A stretch of 64,000 nucleotides of DNA from Oceanirhabdus seepicola (GCF_023684385.1 NZ_JAGSOJ010000002.1:1-64000), one strand, 5' to 3'. Shown: positions 6,777-16,852, counted from the stretch's first letter. Notes: generated from the letters alone by a model not told the origin. Program-made: numbers and translations.

Positions 6777-8021
6777 ATGGAACAAAGCTTTTTTATAAAT
6801 AACAGAAACAAACTTTCAGAACTTATTGAGGATAACTCTTTATTAGTTATGTTTGCCGGAACAGCGCCATTTAAAACAGCAGATGAGCGATATGAATTTA
6901 CTCCAAATAGAAATTTCTATTATTTAACTGGAATTGATGAAGAAAAAATCATCTTTACAATTGGAAAGGTTAATGGGCAAATAAGTGAGACTCTATTTAT
7001 CGAGAGATTTGATCCAATAATGGCAAAATGGGTAGGGAAAACAATAACTGAAGAAGAAGCTAATGAAAAATCAGGAATTAAAACTATAAAACATATAGAT
7101 GAATTTGAAGGATATCTAGATGGGGCAATGAATAGAATGCCTATAGAGCAGATTTACTTTGATTTAGAAAGACAGAGTATAAATATGTCTTTAAACAAAC
7201 AGCAAATATTAGCAAAAGATATAAAAGAGAAATATCCACATATAATAATAAAGAATGTATACAAAGAAATTTCATCACTAAGGGTAATAAAAAATGAGGA
7301 TGAAATAAAGAATATTGAAAAAGCTATTGAAATTACAAAAGATGGTATAGAGCTTATGATGAAGAATGCTCAACCAGGTATGAAAGAGTATGAACTTGAA
7401 GCTTATTTTGATTTTACATTAATTAGAAATGGAATAAGAGATAAAGCGTTTAAAACTATAGCTGCTGCAGGTAAAAATGCAACTATATTACATTATGATA
7501 AGAATAATAGTGATATAAAAGATGGAGATTTGATTTTATTTGATCTTGGAGCACAGTATGGATATCACAATGCTGATATAAGTAGGACATTCCCTGCAAA
7601 TGGTAAGTTCACAGATAGACAAAAAGATGTATACAACGCGGTATTAAAGGCTCAGAAGGCGGTGGAAGAAGCTGTTAAGCCTGGAGTTCCATTTATGGAG
7701 TTAAATGAAATTTGTAAAAAAGTTCTAGCTGAGGAATGTATAAAGTTAGGATTAATAGAAGATGAAAAAGAAATTGGAAAGTATTTCTTCCATTCATTTG
7801 GACACTATTTGGGATTAGATACTCACGATGTGGGAAGTAGAAGTGTAACTCTTGAAGAGGGAATGGTAATAACAAATGAACCTGGACTTTATATTGAGGA
7901 AGAGTGTATTGGAATTAGAATAGAGGATGATCTATTAGTAACTAAAGATGGATGCGTGAATCTTTGTAAAGATGTAATAAAAGAAGCTGATGAAATAGAA
8001 GAATTCATGGCAAATAGATAG
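6777..8021 (+). CDS. Aminopeptidase P family protein (M24 metallopeptidase)
   Basis: The 414-residue protein has an N-terminal AMP_N domain (about 1-135) and a pita-bread M24 catalytic domain. The five metal ligands are visible: Asp256, Asp267, His343 (SFGHYLG), Glu368 (TNEPG) and Glu383 (GIRIEDD). It removes an N-terminal residue preceding proline and is cytoplasmic. ATG 6777 follows GGGAGGA with a 6-base gap. The fold is shared with methionine aminopeptidase, but the AMP_N domain and the ligand context point to aminopeptidase P or Xaa-Pro peptidase. The window lacks the map gene expected after adk; this protein is not an obvious substitute. Confidence 0.9.
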   Translation: MEQSFFINNRNKLSELIEDNSLLVMFAGTAPFKTADERYEFTPNRNFYYLTGIDEEKIIFTIGKVNGQISETLFIERFDPIMAKWVGKTITEEEANEKSGIKTIKHIDEFEGYLDGAMNRMPIEQIYFDLERQSINMSLNKQQILAKDIKEKYPHIIIKNVYKEISSLRVIKNEDEIKNIEKAIEITKDGIELMMKNAQPGMKEYELEAYFDFTLIRNGIRDKAFKTIAAAGKNATILHYDKNNSDIKDGDLILFDLGAQYGYHNADISRTFPANGKFTDRQKDVYNAVLKAQKAVEEAVKPGVPFMELNEICKKVLAEECIKLGLIEDEKEIGKYFFHSFGHYLGLDTHDVGSRSVTLEEGMVITNEPGLYIEEECIGIRIEDDLLVTKDGCVNLCKDVIKEADEIEEFMANR

Positions 8022-8029
8022 AACTACAC

Positions 8030-8060
8030 AAGCTGATATTGGGTAATACCATATCGGCTT
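8030..8060 (+). terminator. Weak hairpin between aminopeptidase and exporter genes
   Basis: A 10-bp stem with one G-T pair (8030-8039 with 8051-8060) is followed by atatttgtt. The U-run is poor, so read-through into the exporter gene is likely. Confidence 0.4.
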
Positions 8061-8098
8061 ATATTTGTTCAAAAATTAGTATGATATGGAGGAGAAAT

Positions 8099-9841
8099 AT
8101 GGTTAAAAGGTTTATTAAATATTATAAGAATCATATGGGGCTATTTATTCTTGATTTATTTTGTGCATTTGGGATAGCTGCATTAGATCTAGTATTCCCT
8201 ATGATTACTAGAAGAGTTATGTATGACATAGAGTCAGGTATAGATATAACATATATAAGAACACTTGGAATTTTCACTGCTATCTTAATAGGACTATATG
8301 TTGTGAAATATATTTTTAATTATATAGTAAATTATTGGGGGCATGTAGTTGGAGTTAGAATGCAATACGATATGAGGAAAGATGTATTTAAACATCTTCA
8401 GACGTTACCAGTTAAATATTTTGATGATAATAAGACTGGGCAGATAATGTCACGTATTGTTAATGATTTAATGCAAGTATCGGAACTTGCACATCATGGT
8501 CCAGAAGATTTATTCATATCATTGGTTATGTTTATAGGGTCATTTATACTATTGTGTACTATTAACGTGAAGTTAACTTTAATAGTTTTTGCTTTTCTTC
8601 CAGTACTATTGTATTTTGCTGCAAAGAAAAGAGTCAAAATGGCAAAGGCCTTCAAAGAGGTAAGAAAGAAAATTGCCAATGTAAATGCACAGTTAGAGAA
8701 TAGTATTGCAGGAGTTAGAGTTTCAAAATCATTTACAAACGAAGAATATGAGGTTGAAAAATTCAGTGAAGGAAATGAAAAATTCAAGAATGCTAGGACA
8801 TATGCATATAAATATATGGCTGAATTTGCATCAGGAGTTAGATTTATAACAGATGTTTTAAATGTTGTGGTTATTTTTGCAGGAGGAATATTCCTTATAA
8901 GGAGAGAGATTAATGTTGCAGATTTAGCAACATATCTAATATTTATAGGACTTTTCATGCAGCCAATTAGAAGGTTGACAGGATTCGTTGAACAATATCA
9001 ATCAGGCATGGCAGGTTTTGAAAGATTTATTGAGTTGATGGATATTGAACCAGAGGTCAAAGATAGAGATGATTCTGTTGAGCTTGAAAATGTAGTAGGG
9101 GATATTGAATTTAAAAATGTTTCATTCCAATATGATGATAATAAATCAATTTTATCAGATTTATCATTAAACATAAAACATGGAGAAACACTTGCAATGG
9201 TTGGACCTTCTGGAGGAGGAAAGACTACAATATGTCAGTTATTACCTAGATTTTATGAGATAAATAAAGGAGATATAACTGTAGATAATGTAAATATACA
9301 TGATGTGAAGTTGAAATCATTGAGGCAAAATATTGGGGTTGTACAACAAGATGTTTTCTTATTTACAGGAACAATTAAGGAAAATATTCTTTATGGTAGA
9401 CCAGATGCAACTGATGAAGAAATTATTCAAGCTGCTAAGAAGGCAAATATTCATGAGTTTATAATGACTCTTAATGAGGGATATAATACTTATGTAGGTG
9501 AAAGAGGGGTTAAATTGTCAGGAGGGCAAAAACAAAGGATATCTATAGCTAGGGTATTCCTTAAAAATCCTCCAATATTGATACTAGATGAAGCAACTTC
9601 AGCATTAGATAATGAGAGCGAAGCTATCATACAAAAATCTCTTGAGGAATTATCAAAAGGTAGAACAGCAATAATTGTAGCACATAGATTATCAACAATT
9701 AAAAATGCCGATAATATAATTGTAATAACAAGTGAAGGAATTGAAGAAAAAGGAAATCATGAAGAATTGATGAGTAAAGAGGGTATATATACACGTCTTT
9801 ACAATGCTCAATTTAAAGGGTTTATACCAGATGAAATATAA
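8099..9841 (+). CDS. ABC exporter half-transporter (fused permease/ATPase)
   Basis: The 580-residue protein has an N-terminal six-helix ABC_membrane domain (about 10-300) fused to an ATPase. Walker A is GPSGGGKT (369-376), signature LSGGQKQR from 473, Walker B ILILDEAT with Asp497/Glu498, and H-loop His529. ATG 8099 follows TGGAGGAG; an in-frame codon 60 bases upstream lies in the intergenic hairpin and is rejected. It should act as a homodimer, or as a heterodimer with a partner not seen here. Relatives export drugs, lipids or peptides and the substrate is unknown. It probably shares a transcript with the aminopeptidase gene 77 bases upstream. Confidence 0.92.
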   Translation: MVKRFIKYYKNHMGLFILDLFCAFGIAALDLVFPMITRRVMYDIESGIDITYIRTLGIFTAILIGLYVVKYIFNYIVNYWGHVVGVRMQYDMRKDVFKHLQTLPVKYFDDNKTGQIMSRIVNDLMQVSELAHHGPEDLFISLVMFIGSFILLCTINVKLTLIVFAFLPVLLYFAAKKRVKMAKAFKEVRKKIANVNAQLENSIAGVRVSKSFTNEEYEVEKFSEGNEKFKNARTYAYKYMAEFASGVRFITDVLNVVVIFAGGIFLIRREINVADLATYLIFIGLFMQPIRRLTGFVEQYQSGMAGFERFIELMDIEPEVKDRDDSVELENVVGDIEFKNVSFQYDDNKSILSDLSLNIKHGETLAMVGPSGGGKTTICQLLPRFYEINKGDITVDNVNIHDVKLKSLRQNIGVVQQDVFLFTGTIKENILYGRPDATDEEIIQAAKKANIHEFIMTLNEGYNTYVGERGVKLSGGQKQRISIARVFLKNPPILILDEATSALDNESEAIIQKSLEELSKGRTAIIVAHRLSTIKNADNIIVITSEGIEEKGNHEELMSKEGIYTRLYNAQFKGFIPDEI

Positions 9842-10036
9842 ATTAATTGTAATTTATGGTAAAATAAGTTATTATTAATAAATAGGAATCTCATTGACGA
9901 AAATCATAATATTTTTACATAAGATTGGAAATGATTAATTATAAGAGGAGATATCATAACCGAGCTTAATGTAAGAGGTGTAGGAGCTTGGGTAAAACCA
10001 AGCTCCTTTTATATTATATAGTGAAGGAGAGACGCA
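9842..10036 (+). promoter_or_regulatory. Leader of the mcsA-mcsB-clpC unit; no ctsR
   Basis: A TTGACG (9894-9899) may be a -35, but the -10 is poor. No CtsR heptad repeat (GGTCAAA-type) is visible. A terminator-like hairpin (9982-10010) lies 27 bases before mcsA. The upstream GAGCTT (9962-9967) could pair with AAGCTC (10000-10005) and compete with it. B. subtilis has ctsR at this position; here there is room for no such gene. Confidence 0.5.
9982..10010 (+). terminator. Hairpin plus T-run just before mcsA
   Basis: A 10-bp perfect GC-rich stem (9982-9991 with 9998-10007) with a 6-base loop is followed by TTTT. It could end the exporter transcript or attenuate the clpC operon. Confidence 0.7.
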
Positions 10037-10552
10037 ATGCTTTGTGATAAATGTAACATTAATGAAGCTAGTATTCATATTTCTAAGATCATAAATGGTA
10101 AAAAGATGGAGATGAATTTATGTGATAAATGTGCTAAAGAAAAAAATACTCTAGAAGTTATTGGAGACATAGAATATAGTTCTTTTGACATAGATGACTT
10201 GTTCTCAGGACTACTTAATTACATGGGCACAAATACCTTCATGTATGATAAACAAAAAAAGATTGTTCCTTGTAAAAATTGTGGCACAACATTTTTACAA
10301 TTTAAAAATACTGGATTAATGGGCTGTGATGTGTGCTATGAAATCTTCCAAAAGGAGATTATTCCTTTAATGAAGCGGATACAGGGGAATAACGAGCATT
10401 TGGGTAAAATACCAAAATCACAAGGGAAATCTTTAATGGTTAAAAAGAAAATTACAAAATTGAAGGAAGATCTCCAATTGGCAATAGCAAATGAAAATTA
10501 TGAAAGAGCGGCAGAATTGAGAGATGAAATAATAGCTATGAAAGAGGAATAG
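10037..10552 (+). CDS. mcsA: McsA, activator of protein arginine kinase
   Basis: The 171-residue protein has CxxC zinc motifs at Cys3/6, Cys29/32, Cys79/82 and Cys97/100. A C-terminal UVR motif (about 133-168) contains the ANENYERAAELRDEI pattern. McsA binds and stimulates the McsB kinase and adapts it to ClpC. ATG 10037 follows GAAGGAGAG. The gene opens the mcsA-mcsB-clpC operon, 13 bases before mcsB. In B. subtilis a ctsR gene precedes it; none is present here, so control of this operon must differ or act in trans. Confidence 0.93.
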   Translation: MLCDKCNINEASIHISKIINGKKMEMNLCDKCAKEKNTLEVIGDIEYSSFDIDDLFSGLLNYMGTNTFMYDKQKKIVPCKNCGTTFLQFKNTGLMGCDVCYEIFQKEIIPLMKRIQGNNEHLGKIPKSQGKSLMVKKKITKLKEDLQLAIANENYERAAELRDEIIAMKEE

Positions 10553-10565
10553 GGGAGAGGAGTTA

Positions 10566-11591
10566 ATGGAAAACTGGATAAGTTCTAATTCTATTAATAA
10601 TGGCATTGTTATTAGTAGTCGTATAAGATTGGCACGAAATTTTTCTAATGTTAAGTTTCCTCACCGATTAGGTATTGAGGATGCAAAAGATATAATTAAA
10701 AATGTGGAAAAGGTTTTTTATAAAGATGAATTTAATACTGAAAAATATAAAACAAAGCAACTTTGGGATAGAACAGATGAAGAAAATATTATTGATTTTG
10801 AGAAACATATTATAAGCAAAAAATTACTCAATAATAGCTCTAAAGCTGCCTATATTGTAAATAAGGATGAAACTGTCAGTATAATGATAAATGAAGAAGA
10901 TCATATTAGAATTCAATGCATCAATGCAGGATTTAATTTAGAGAAAGCTTATGATATGGCGAACAAAATTGACGATTTATTGGAAAGTGGATTAGATTAT
11001 GCTTTCCATGAGAAGATTGGATACATAACTGCATGTCCAACAAATTGTGGAACTGGAATTAGAGCTTCTGTAATGTTGCATTTGCCAGTCCTAACTATTA
11101 AGAATGAAATATCTAAAGTTATGAATTCTGTTTCAAAACTGGGTATGACTATAAGAGGTTTATTTGGAGAAGGATCAAATGCAATGGGACATCTTTATCA
11201 GCTTTCTAATCAAGTTACCATAGGAATTGAAGAAAAAGAAATAATTAACAATTTATCAAATGTGGTAAAACAGATAATATACCTTGAGAAGAGTAAGCGG
11301 AATGAGATGAATTCTACTATGAAATATGAATTTGAGGATAAAACTTTTAGAGCGTTAGGAGCTTTAAAGTATAGCAGAATGATAACTTATAAAGAAGCAA
11401 TTAATCATCTTTCATATGTTAGATTAGGCGTGGAAATGGGAATAATAGAAGATATAAATTATAAAAAGATTAATAGTTTACTTGTGGGAATAAGTGATTA
11501 TTCAATTCTAAAAAAAGAAAAGGAAATATCAAATTCTAAAGAATACCAGGTTAAAAGATCAGAGATGATAAGAAACAAACTAAACAAATAG
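10566..11591 (+). CDS. mcsB: McsB, protein-arginine kinase
   Basis: The 341-residue ATP:guanido phosphotransferase phosphorylates arginine residues on misfolded proteins, marking them for ClpCP. Visible landmarks are VISSRIRLARN (about 15-25), NEEDH (109-113), the reactive-Cys segment ACPTNCGTG (Cys161) and the flexible loop RGLFGEGS. Its length is normal for the bacterial two-domain form without the creatine kinase N-terminus. ATG 10566 follows GGGGAGAGGAG. It lies between mcsA and clpC with gaps of 13 and 9 bases, indicating one transcript. Confidence 0.95.
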   Translation: MENWISSNSINNGIVISSRIRLARNFSNVKFPHRLGIEDAKDIIKNVEKVFYKDEFNTEKYKTKQLWDRTDEENIIDFEKHIISKKLLNNSSKAAYIVNKDETVSIMINEEDHIRIQCINAGFNLEKAYDMANKIDDLLESGLDYAFHEKIGYITACPTNCGTGIRASVMLHLPVLTIKNEISKVMNSVSKLGMTIRGLFGEGSNAMGHLYQLSNQVTIGIEEKEIINNLSNVVKQIIYLEKSKRNEMNSTMKYEFEDKTFRALGALKYSRMITYKEAINHLSYVRLGVEMGIIEDINYKKINSLLVGISDYSILKKEKEISNSKEYQVKRSEMIRNKLNK

Positions 11592-11600
11592 GAGGGAATT

Positions 11601-14039
11601 ATGTTTAATAGATTTACTGAAAGGGCTCAAAAAGTTATTCTTTATGCTCAAGATAATGCTAGAGATTTGAAACATGGATATGTTGGTACAGAACATATAT
11701 TACTAGGGCTTTTAACTATTGAAGAAGAAGAATCAAATCTTTTTCTTAGTGAAGAAGGGATAAAAAAGGATGATGTAAAAAAATTGATAATACAACTGGA
11801 AGGGGAAGGAAAAGAAGAGGTTAAGGAACAAATTCCACTTACCCCAAGAACAAAGAGGTTACTTGATTCAAGTGTAACGGCAGCAAATGAATTAAAGAAT
11901 GAATATATTGCCCCAGAACATATGTTACTGGCATTAGTTAAAGAAGGTCAAGGGGTAGCTTTCACAATTTTGATAAAATTAGGTGCAGATATAAATAGGT
12001 TATTTACTAAACTTGTTGAAAGTTTAAAGGCACAGCCTAATGTGCAGACAAATGAAGGTAGTAGAAAGAGAAATAGAAGAGAGGATAAAACACCTGTATT
12101 AGATAAACATGGAAGAGATTTAACGGCTATGGCTTTAGAAGGGAAATTAGATCCTGTTATTGGCAGAGATGATGAAACACAAAGATTATTAGAAATACTA
12201 TGCAGAAGAATGAAGAATAACCCTTGTCTTATTGGAGAGCCTGGAGTTGGGAAAACTGCTATAGCAGAGGGATTGGCGCAACGCATTGCAGCAGGTAACA
12301 TTCCAGAATTGTTAAGAGATAAAAGAGTAATAACATTAGATTTGTCATCTGTTTTAGCGGGGGCAAAGTATAGAGGAGAATTTGAAGAGAGACTTAAAAG
12401 TATTATGGAGGAAATTGTAAGTTCGAATAATGTAATAGTATTTATTGATGAAATACATACTATTGTAGGTGCAGGGGGAGCAGAGGGAGCAATAGATGCT
12501 TCAAATATTCTTAAGCCAGCACTTTCAAGAGGTGAAATTCAATGTATTGGGGCAACGACTTTGGATGAATACAGAAAATATATTGAAAAGGATTCTGCTT
12601 TAGAAAGAAGATTTCAACCAATAAATGTAGGGGAACCTACAAAGAAAGAGGCATATCAAATATTGCTGGGATTAAGAGATAAATATGAAGCTCATCATGG
12701 GGTTAAAATATTGGATAATGCTCTTAAGGCTGCTGTTAATTTATCGGATAGATATATAACAGATAGGTTTTTACCAGATAAAGCTATTGATCTTATTGAT
12801 GAGGCCGGATCAAAGATAAGACTTAAGAATTTTACTGCTCCTCCAGATCTTAAAGATTTAGAAGAAGAACTAGAAAAAGTAACAAAGGATAAAGTTGATG
12901 CTATTTCTGTTCAGAACTTTGAAAAGGCTGCTGAATTTAGAGATAAAGAGAAGGAGATTAAACAAAAGCTTGATAATATGCAAAATAATTGGGTTACCAA
13001 GAGTGAGTCAAAAGATCTAGAGTTGAGTGAAGAAGATGTAGCACAAGTGGTTTCGAAATGGACTAATGTGCCAGTTAGTAAATTGACACAATCTGAATCT
13101 GATAAGCTTTTAAATTTAGAAGAAATATTACATGAGAGAGTAATTGGCCAAAAAGAAGCTGTTGATGCTATAGCAAAAGCTATCAGAAGGGCTAGAGTAG
13201 GCTTGAAAGATCCAAAGAGACCAATAGGGTCATTTATATTCTTAGGACCAACTGGAGTAGGAAAGACTGAGTTAAGCAAGGCTCTAGCAGAAGCTATGTT
13301 TGGTGATGAAAGTAATATGATTAGAATTGATATGTCAGAGTATATGGAGAAACATTCAGTGTCAAGAATGATAGGATCTCCTCCAGGATATGTTGGATTT
13401 GAAGAAGGAGGACAGTTGACTGAAAAGGTGAGAAGAAAACCTTATTCAGTTATACTATTTGATGAAATAGAAAAGGCACACCCAGAAGTATTTAATATAT
13501 TATTGCAAATATTGGAAGATGGAATAGTAACTGATGGTAAGGGAAAATTAATTAATTTTAAAAACACTATTATTATAATGACTTCTAATGTAGGGGCAGC
13601 GACTATAAAGAAGCAAAAAACAATGGGATTTGCTATCACGTCAAATGGAATAAATACTGAGTATGAAAAAATGAAAGAGAATATGATAGGTGAGTTGAAG
13701 GGGAGTTTTAGACCAGAGTTTTTAAATAGAATTGACGATATAATTGTATTTCATTCACTTGAAGAGAAGGATCTTATAAGTATTGTTAAAATAATGTTAA
13801 AAAGTGTTAAACAACGGTTGAGTGAAATAGAAATCACAGTTAAATTTGATGAAAAAGCTCAAGAGTATTTAGCTAAAGAAGGTTTAGATTTAGAATATGG
13901 TGCAAGACCTTTAAGGAGAGCTATAACTAAAGCCATTGAAGATAGAATGTCTGAAGAAATATTGAAGAATAATATAAAAAAAGGAGATAATGTATTAGTA
14001 ACTGTTAAAGAGGATAAATTACATTTTGAATCTTTGTAG
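11601..14039 (+). CDS. clpC: ClpC, AAA+ unfoldase of the ClpCP protease
   Basis: The 812-residue protein has a double Clp_N domain (about 1-145) and AAA-1 with Walker A GEPGVGKT (212-219) and Walker B VIVFIDEIH. A middle UVR-bearing linker (about 415-470) marks ClpC rather than ClpA/ClpB. AAA-2 has Walker A GPTGVGKT (549-556) and Walker B VILFDEIEK. It threads arginine-phosphorylated or adaptor-delivered substrates into ClpP. ATG 11601 follows GGAGGG; it is the last gene of the mcsA operon and is followed by a terminator. Confidence 0.97.
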   Translation: MFNRFTERAQKVILYAQDNARDLKHGYVGTEHILLGLLTIEEEESNLFLSEEGIKKDDVKKLIIQLEGEGKEEVKEQIPLTPRTKRLLDSSVTAANELKNEYIAPEHMLLALVKEGQGVAFTILIKLGADINRLFTKLVESLKAQPNVQTNEGSRKRNRREDKTPVLDKHGRDLTAMALEGKLDPVIGRDDETQRLLEILCRRMKNNPCLIGEPGVGKTAIAEGLAQRIAAGNIPELLRDKRVITLDLSSVLAGAKYRGEFEERLKSIMEEIVSSNNVIVFIDEIHTIVGAGGAEGAIDASNILKPALSRGEIQCIGATTLDEYRKYIEKDSALERRFQPINVGEPTKKEAYQILLGLRDKYEAHHGVKILDNALKAAVNLSDRYITDRFLPDKAIDLIDEAGSKIRLKNFTAPPDLKDLEEELEKVTKDKVDAISVQNFEKAAEFRDKEKEIKQKLDNMQNNWVTKSESKDLELSEEDVAQVVSKWTNVPVSKLTQSESDKLLNLEEILHERVIGQKEAVDAIAKAIRRARVGLKDPKRPIGSFIFLGPTGVGKTELSKALAEAMFGDESNMIRIDMSEYMEKHSVSRMIGSPPGYVGFEEGGQLTEKVRRKPYSVILFDEIEKAHPEVFNILLQILEDGIVTDGKGKLINFKNTIIIMTSNVGAATIKKQKTMGFAITSNGINTEYEKMKENMIGELKGSFRPEFLNRIDDIIVFHSLEEKDLISIVKIMLKSVKQRLSEIEITVKFDEKAQEYLAKEGLDLEYGARPLRRAITKAIEDRMSEEILKNNIKKGDNVLVTVKEDKLHFESL

Positions 14040-14102
14040 TATTATCGTAAATTGAATAAAAAGTATCATAATTAGTAATATTAGAGGTTTTATTGAGGCC
14101 AA

Positions 14103-14149
14103 AGGGATTGTATAATAAATATAGAGATTATACAATTCCTTATATTTTT
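14103..14149 (+). terminator. Terminator after clpC
   Basis: A 14-bp stem (14103-14116 with 14127-14140, one G-T pair) is followed by TTATATTTTT. The TATAAT inside the left arm is explained by the stem and should not be read as a promoter. Confidence 0.75.
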
Positions 14150-14235
14150 AACATGTTATCGAGTGCTACACAATGTAATTAAATAGTCATATATTATGCC
14201 ATGCAGCACTAGAAAGTCAGAAATGGAGAGTTATT

Positions 14236-15597
14236 ATGGCCAAAATTAAAAGTAGATTTGTTTGTCAAGAGTGTGGATATGAAACTGCAAAATGGATGGG
14301 TAAATGTCCTGATTGCGGTAATTGGAATAGTTTTATTGAAGAAGTTAAAACTAAAGATATAAAGCATGCAAGATCAGTAACTACAACAGGTAGCAGTAAA
14401 CCAGAAAAAATAACAAATATTAAATCAGGTGAAAAAGAACGCCTAGACACCAATATCAATGAATTAAACAGAGTGCTTGGTGGAGGATTAGTTAAAGGAT
14501 CTCTAACTCTGATTTCAGGTGATCCTGGCATAGGAAAATCTACATTACTACTTCAAACGGCTAGCAATATAGCCGATAAGTATGGTAAGGTTCTTTATGT
14601 TTCGGGAGAAGAATCAGAACAACAGATAAAAATGAGAGGAGATAGATTAAAAGCTAATAAAGATAATCTTTATGTTGTATCAGAAACTAATATAGATACA
14701 ATAGAAGTACATATTACAAATGTTGAACCAAGTTTTGTGATAATAGATTCAGTTCAAACCTTGTATAAGAGTAATATATCCTCAGCTCCAGGAAGTGTTT
14801 CACAAGTGAGAGAATGTTCTAATGACTTGATGAGGTTGGCTAAAGGAAAGCAAATACCATTCTTTATTGTGGCCCATGTGACTAAACAAGGTGAGTTAGC
14901 GGGACCAAGAGTGCTGGAACATATGGTAGATACTGTACTGCATTTTGAGGGAGAGAGAACACAAGAATTTCGTATTTTAAGAACCATAAAGAATAGATTT
15001 GGAACAACAAGTGAAATTGGAGTCTTTGAAATGCGTGGTGAAGGACTTATAGAAGTTGAAAATCCTTCAAAAGTATTTTTACAAGATTCAGAGTATGCTC
15101 ATGAAGGTTCTGTGGTAGTTGGAATAGTTGAGGGAACAAGACCCGTTCTTGTAGAAATGCAATCACTTGTAAGTCAAAGTAATGTTCCTATGCCAAGAAG
15201 AACAGCTGTTGGAGTTGATAAATCTAGACTTAATCTTGTTTTAGCAGTTTTAGAAAAAAAATTCCGAATACCATTTTATGATAGAGATGTATATGTAAAT
15301 GTAGTTGGTGGTTTAAACTTAGATGGCACATATGGAGATTTAGGTTTGGCAATTTCTATGATTTCAAGCCATAAAAATAAGCCGGTCAAGCTTGAAAAAG
15401 CTATAATGGTAGGAGAAATAGGGTTGACTGGAGAGGTAAGACCAGTTACACATTGCGAAAAAATTGTAAATGAAGCTAAAAAATTAGGGTTTGAAAATAT
15501 AATTATTCCGAAGAAAAATTTGGAAAAAATCAAAATTAATGATATAAATATAATAGGCGTTTCAAATTTGAGGGAATGTTTGACTAAAGTATTTTAA
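14236..15597 (+). CDS. radA: RadA, DNA repair/recombination ATPase
   Basis: The 453-residue protein carries an N-terminal C4 zinc finger (Cys10, 13, 24, 27), a RecA-like ATPase with Walker A GDPGIGKS (95-102), the RadA-specific KNRFG motif (252-256) and a C-terminal Lon-protease-like domain (about 280-453). RadA drives branch migration of recombination intermediates. It sits directly before disA, as in Bacillus, where RadA modulates DisA. ATG 14236 has GGAGAG about 7 bases upstream. The gap to the DisA start is 15 bases. Confidence 0.96.
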   Translation: MAKIKSRFVCQECGYETAKWMGKCPDCGNWNSFIEEVKTKDIKHARSVTTTGSSKPEKITNIKSGEKERLDTNINELNRVLGGGLVKGSLTLISGDPGIGKSTLLLQTASNIADKYGKVLYVSGEESEQQIKMRGDRLKANKDNLYVVSETNIDTIEVHITNVEPSFVIIDSVQTLYKSNISSAPGSVSQVRECSNDLMRLAKGKQIPFFIVAHVTKQGELAGPRVLEHMVDTVLHFEGERTQEFRILRTIKNRFGTTSEIGVFEMRGEGLIEVENPSKVFLQDSEYAHEGSVVVGIVEGTRPVLVEMQSLVSQSNVPMPRRTAVGVDKSRLNLVLAVLEKKFRIPFYDRDVYVNVVGGLNLDGTYGDLGLAISMISSHKNKPVKLEKAIMVGEIGLTGEVRPVTHCEKIVNEAKKLGFENIIIPKKNLEKIKINDINIIGVSNLRECLTKVF

Positions 15598-15612
15598 AGT
15601 AAGGTGAGGATA

Positions 15613-16677
15613 TTGAGAATAAAAAAAGATGAAGAGCTCATAAAAATACTAAAAATAATTGCTCCAGGTACAGAATTAAGAGAGGGATTAGAGAATATTT
15701 TGAGAGCTAAAACTGGTGGATTGATATTGATTGGTGATGAAGAAGAAGAATTAAAGATCATAGATGGTGGGTTTAAAATTGATGCGGAGTATTCACCTGC
15801 ATATGTATATGAACTTGCAAAAATGGATGGAGCACTAGTTCTTAGTTCGGATTTCGAAAGAATAAGGTGGGCTAATGCACAGTTGATGCCTGAACAAACT
15901 ATTAGCACATATGAAACAGGAACAAGACATAGAACGGCAAATAGAGTAGCTAAACAAACGAATAGTATTGTTGTTGCCATATCACAGAGAAGAAATATCA
16001 TAAGTATTTATAAAGGTGATATGAAATATGTACTTAAAGATAGTAGTAAAATTTTGGCTAAAGCTAATCAAGCTATTCAAACATTAGAAAAATATGTTTC
16101 TGTACAGCAAAATATTATAAACAATCTTAATGTCTTGGAATTTCAAGATTTAGTAACATTATTTGATATTATGACAGCAATACAGCGAGCGGAAATGGTA
16201 ATGAGAATTGTAGAAGAAGTTGAAAGATATATTTATGAATTAGGCAATGAAGGTCGTCTTATTTCAATGCAACTTCATGAACTTATTGAAGATATTGAAG
16301 AAGAGGAAGTATTTTTAATTAGAGATTATTGCCAAGGAGAATTGGAGCACCAAAAGGTTTACGAAAAGTTGCAAAATATTGATTATGATGAGTTGATTGA
16401 TCTTGATAGAGTATCAAAAATATTAGGATATGGAGGGGTGCCTTTAGTTGATACAATTATATCACCTAGGGGATACAGAATGTTAGCAAAAATTCCTAGA
16501 ATTCCTTCAAGTGTGGTTGATAATCTTGTGGATAGATTTTATGAACTCAAGAGCATTGTTGAGGCAACACATGAAGAATTAGAGAGTGTTGAGGGGATTG
16601 GAGAAGCAAGAGCAAAAACTATAAATAATAGATTAAGAAGACTTAGGGAACAATTTATTTTGGATAGACAGATGTAG
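15613..16677 (+). CDS. disA: DisA, diadenylate cyclase DNA-integrity scanner
   Basis: The 354-residue protein makes c-di-AMP from two ATP and scans DNA for branched structures. The DAC domain shows DGA (72-74) and RHR (105-107, in GTRHRT). A middle helical linker and a C-terminal helix-hairpin-helix domain ([11 protein letters not shown]) follow. A TTG at 15613 is chosen as start: it gives the family-typical N-terminus MRIKKDEEL and has AGGTGA 5 bases upstream. An in-frame GTG at 15604 would overlap that site. It follows radA within the same operon and ends at a strong terminator. Confidence 0.95.
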   Translation: MRIKKDEELIKILKIIAPGTELREGLENILRAKTGGLILIGDEEEELKIIDGGFKIDAEYSPAYVYELAKMDGALVLSSDFERIRWANAQLMPEQTISTYETGTRHRTANRVAKQTNSIVVAISQRRNIISIYKGDMKYVLKDSSKILAKANQAIQTLEKYVSVQQNIINNLNVLEFQDLVTLFDIMTAIQRAEMVMRIVEEVERYIYELGNEGRLISMQLHELIEDIEEEEVFLIRDYCQGELEHQKVYEKLQNIDYDELIDLDRVSKILGYGGVPLVDTIISPRGYRMLAKIPRIPSSVVDNLVDRFYELKSIVEATHEELESVEGIGEARAKTINNRLRRLREQFILDRQM

Positions 16678-16699
16678 TTTAATACTGAGAAAGTAAAAT

Positions 16700-16754
16700 C
16701 CAAATAACTTTAGATTATTGTGAATTTAATTATACTAAAGTTATTTGGGTTTTA
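16700..16754 (+). terminator. Terminator after disA
   Basis: A 14-bp perfect stem (16700-16713 with 16735-16748) is followed by gttttat. The loop is long (21 bases). Confidence 0.75.
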
Positions 16755-16852
16755 TAATATACTTTCTAAGATATAAGGCGCATTGAAAAAATAAACTAGT
16801 TAAGCTCGTATTTTTGATTTTTTTCATATGCATAATACAAATTACTAGTAAC

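Noticed and set aside
8494..8958. 154-codon minus-strand frame inside the exporter gene
   Set aside because: It lies wholly within a well supported gene, has no RBS and no family resemblance.
14111..14116. TATAAT as a radA promoter
   Set aside because: It is part of the left arm of the clpC terminator stem, and the -35 position is poor.
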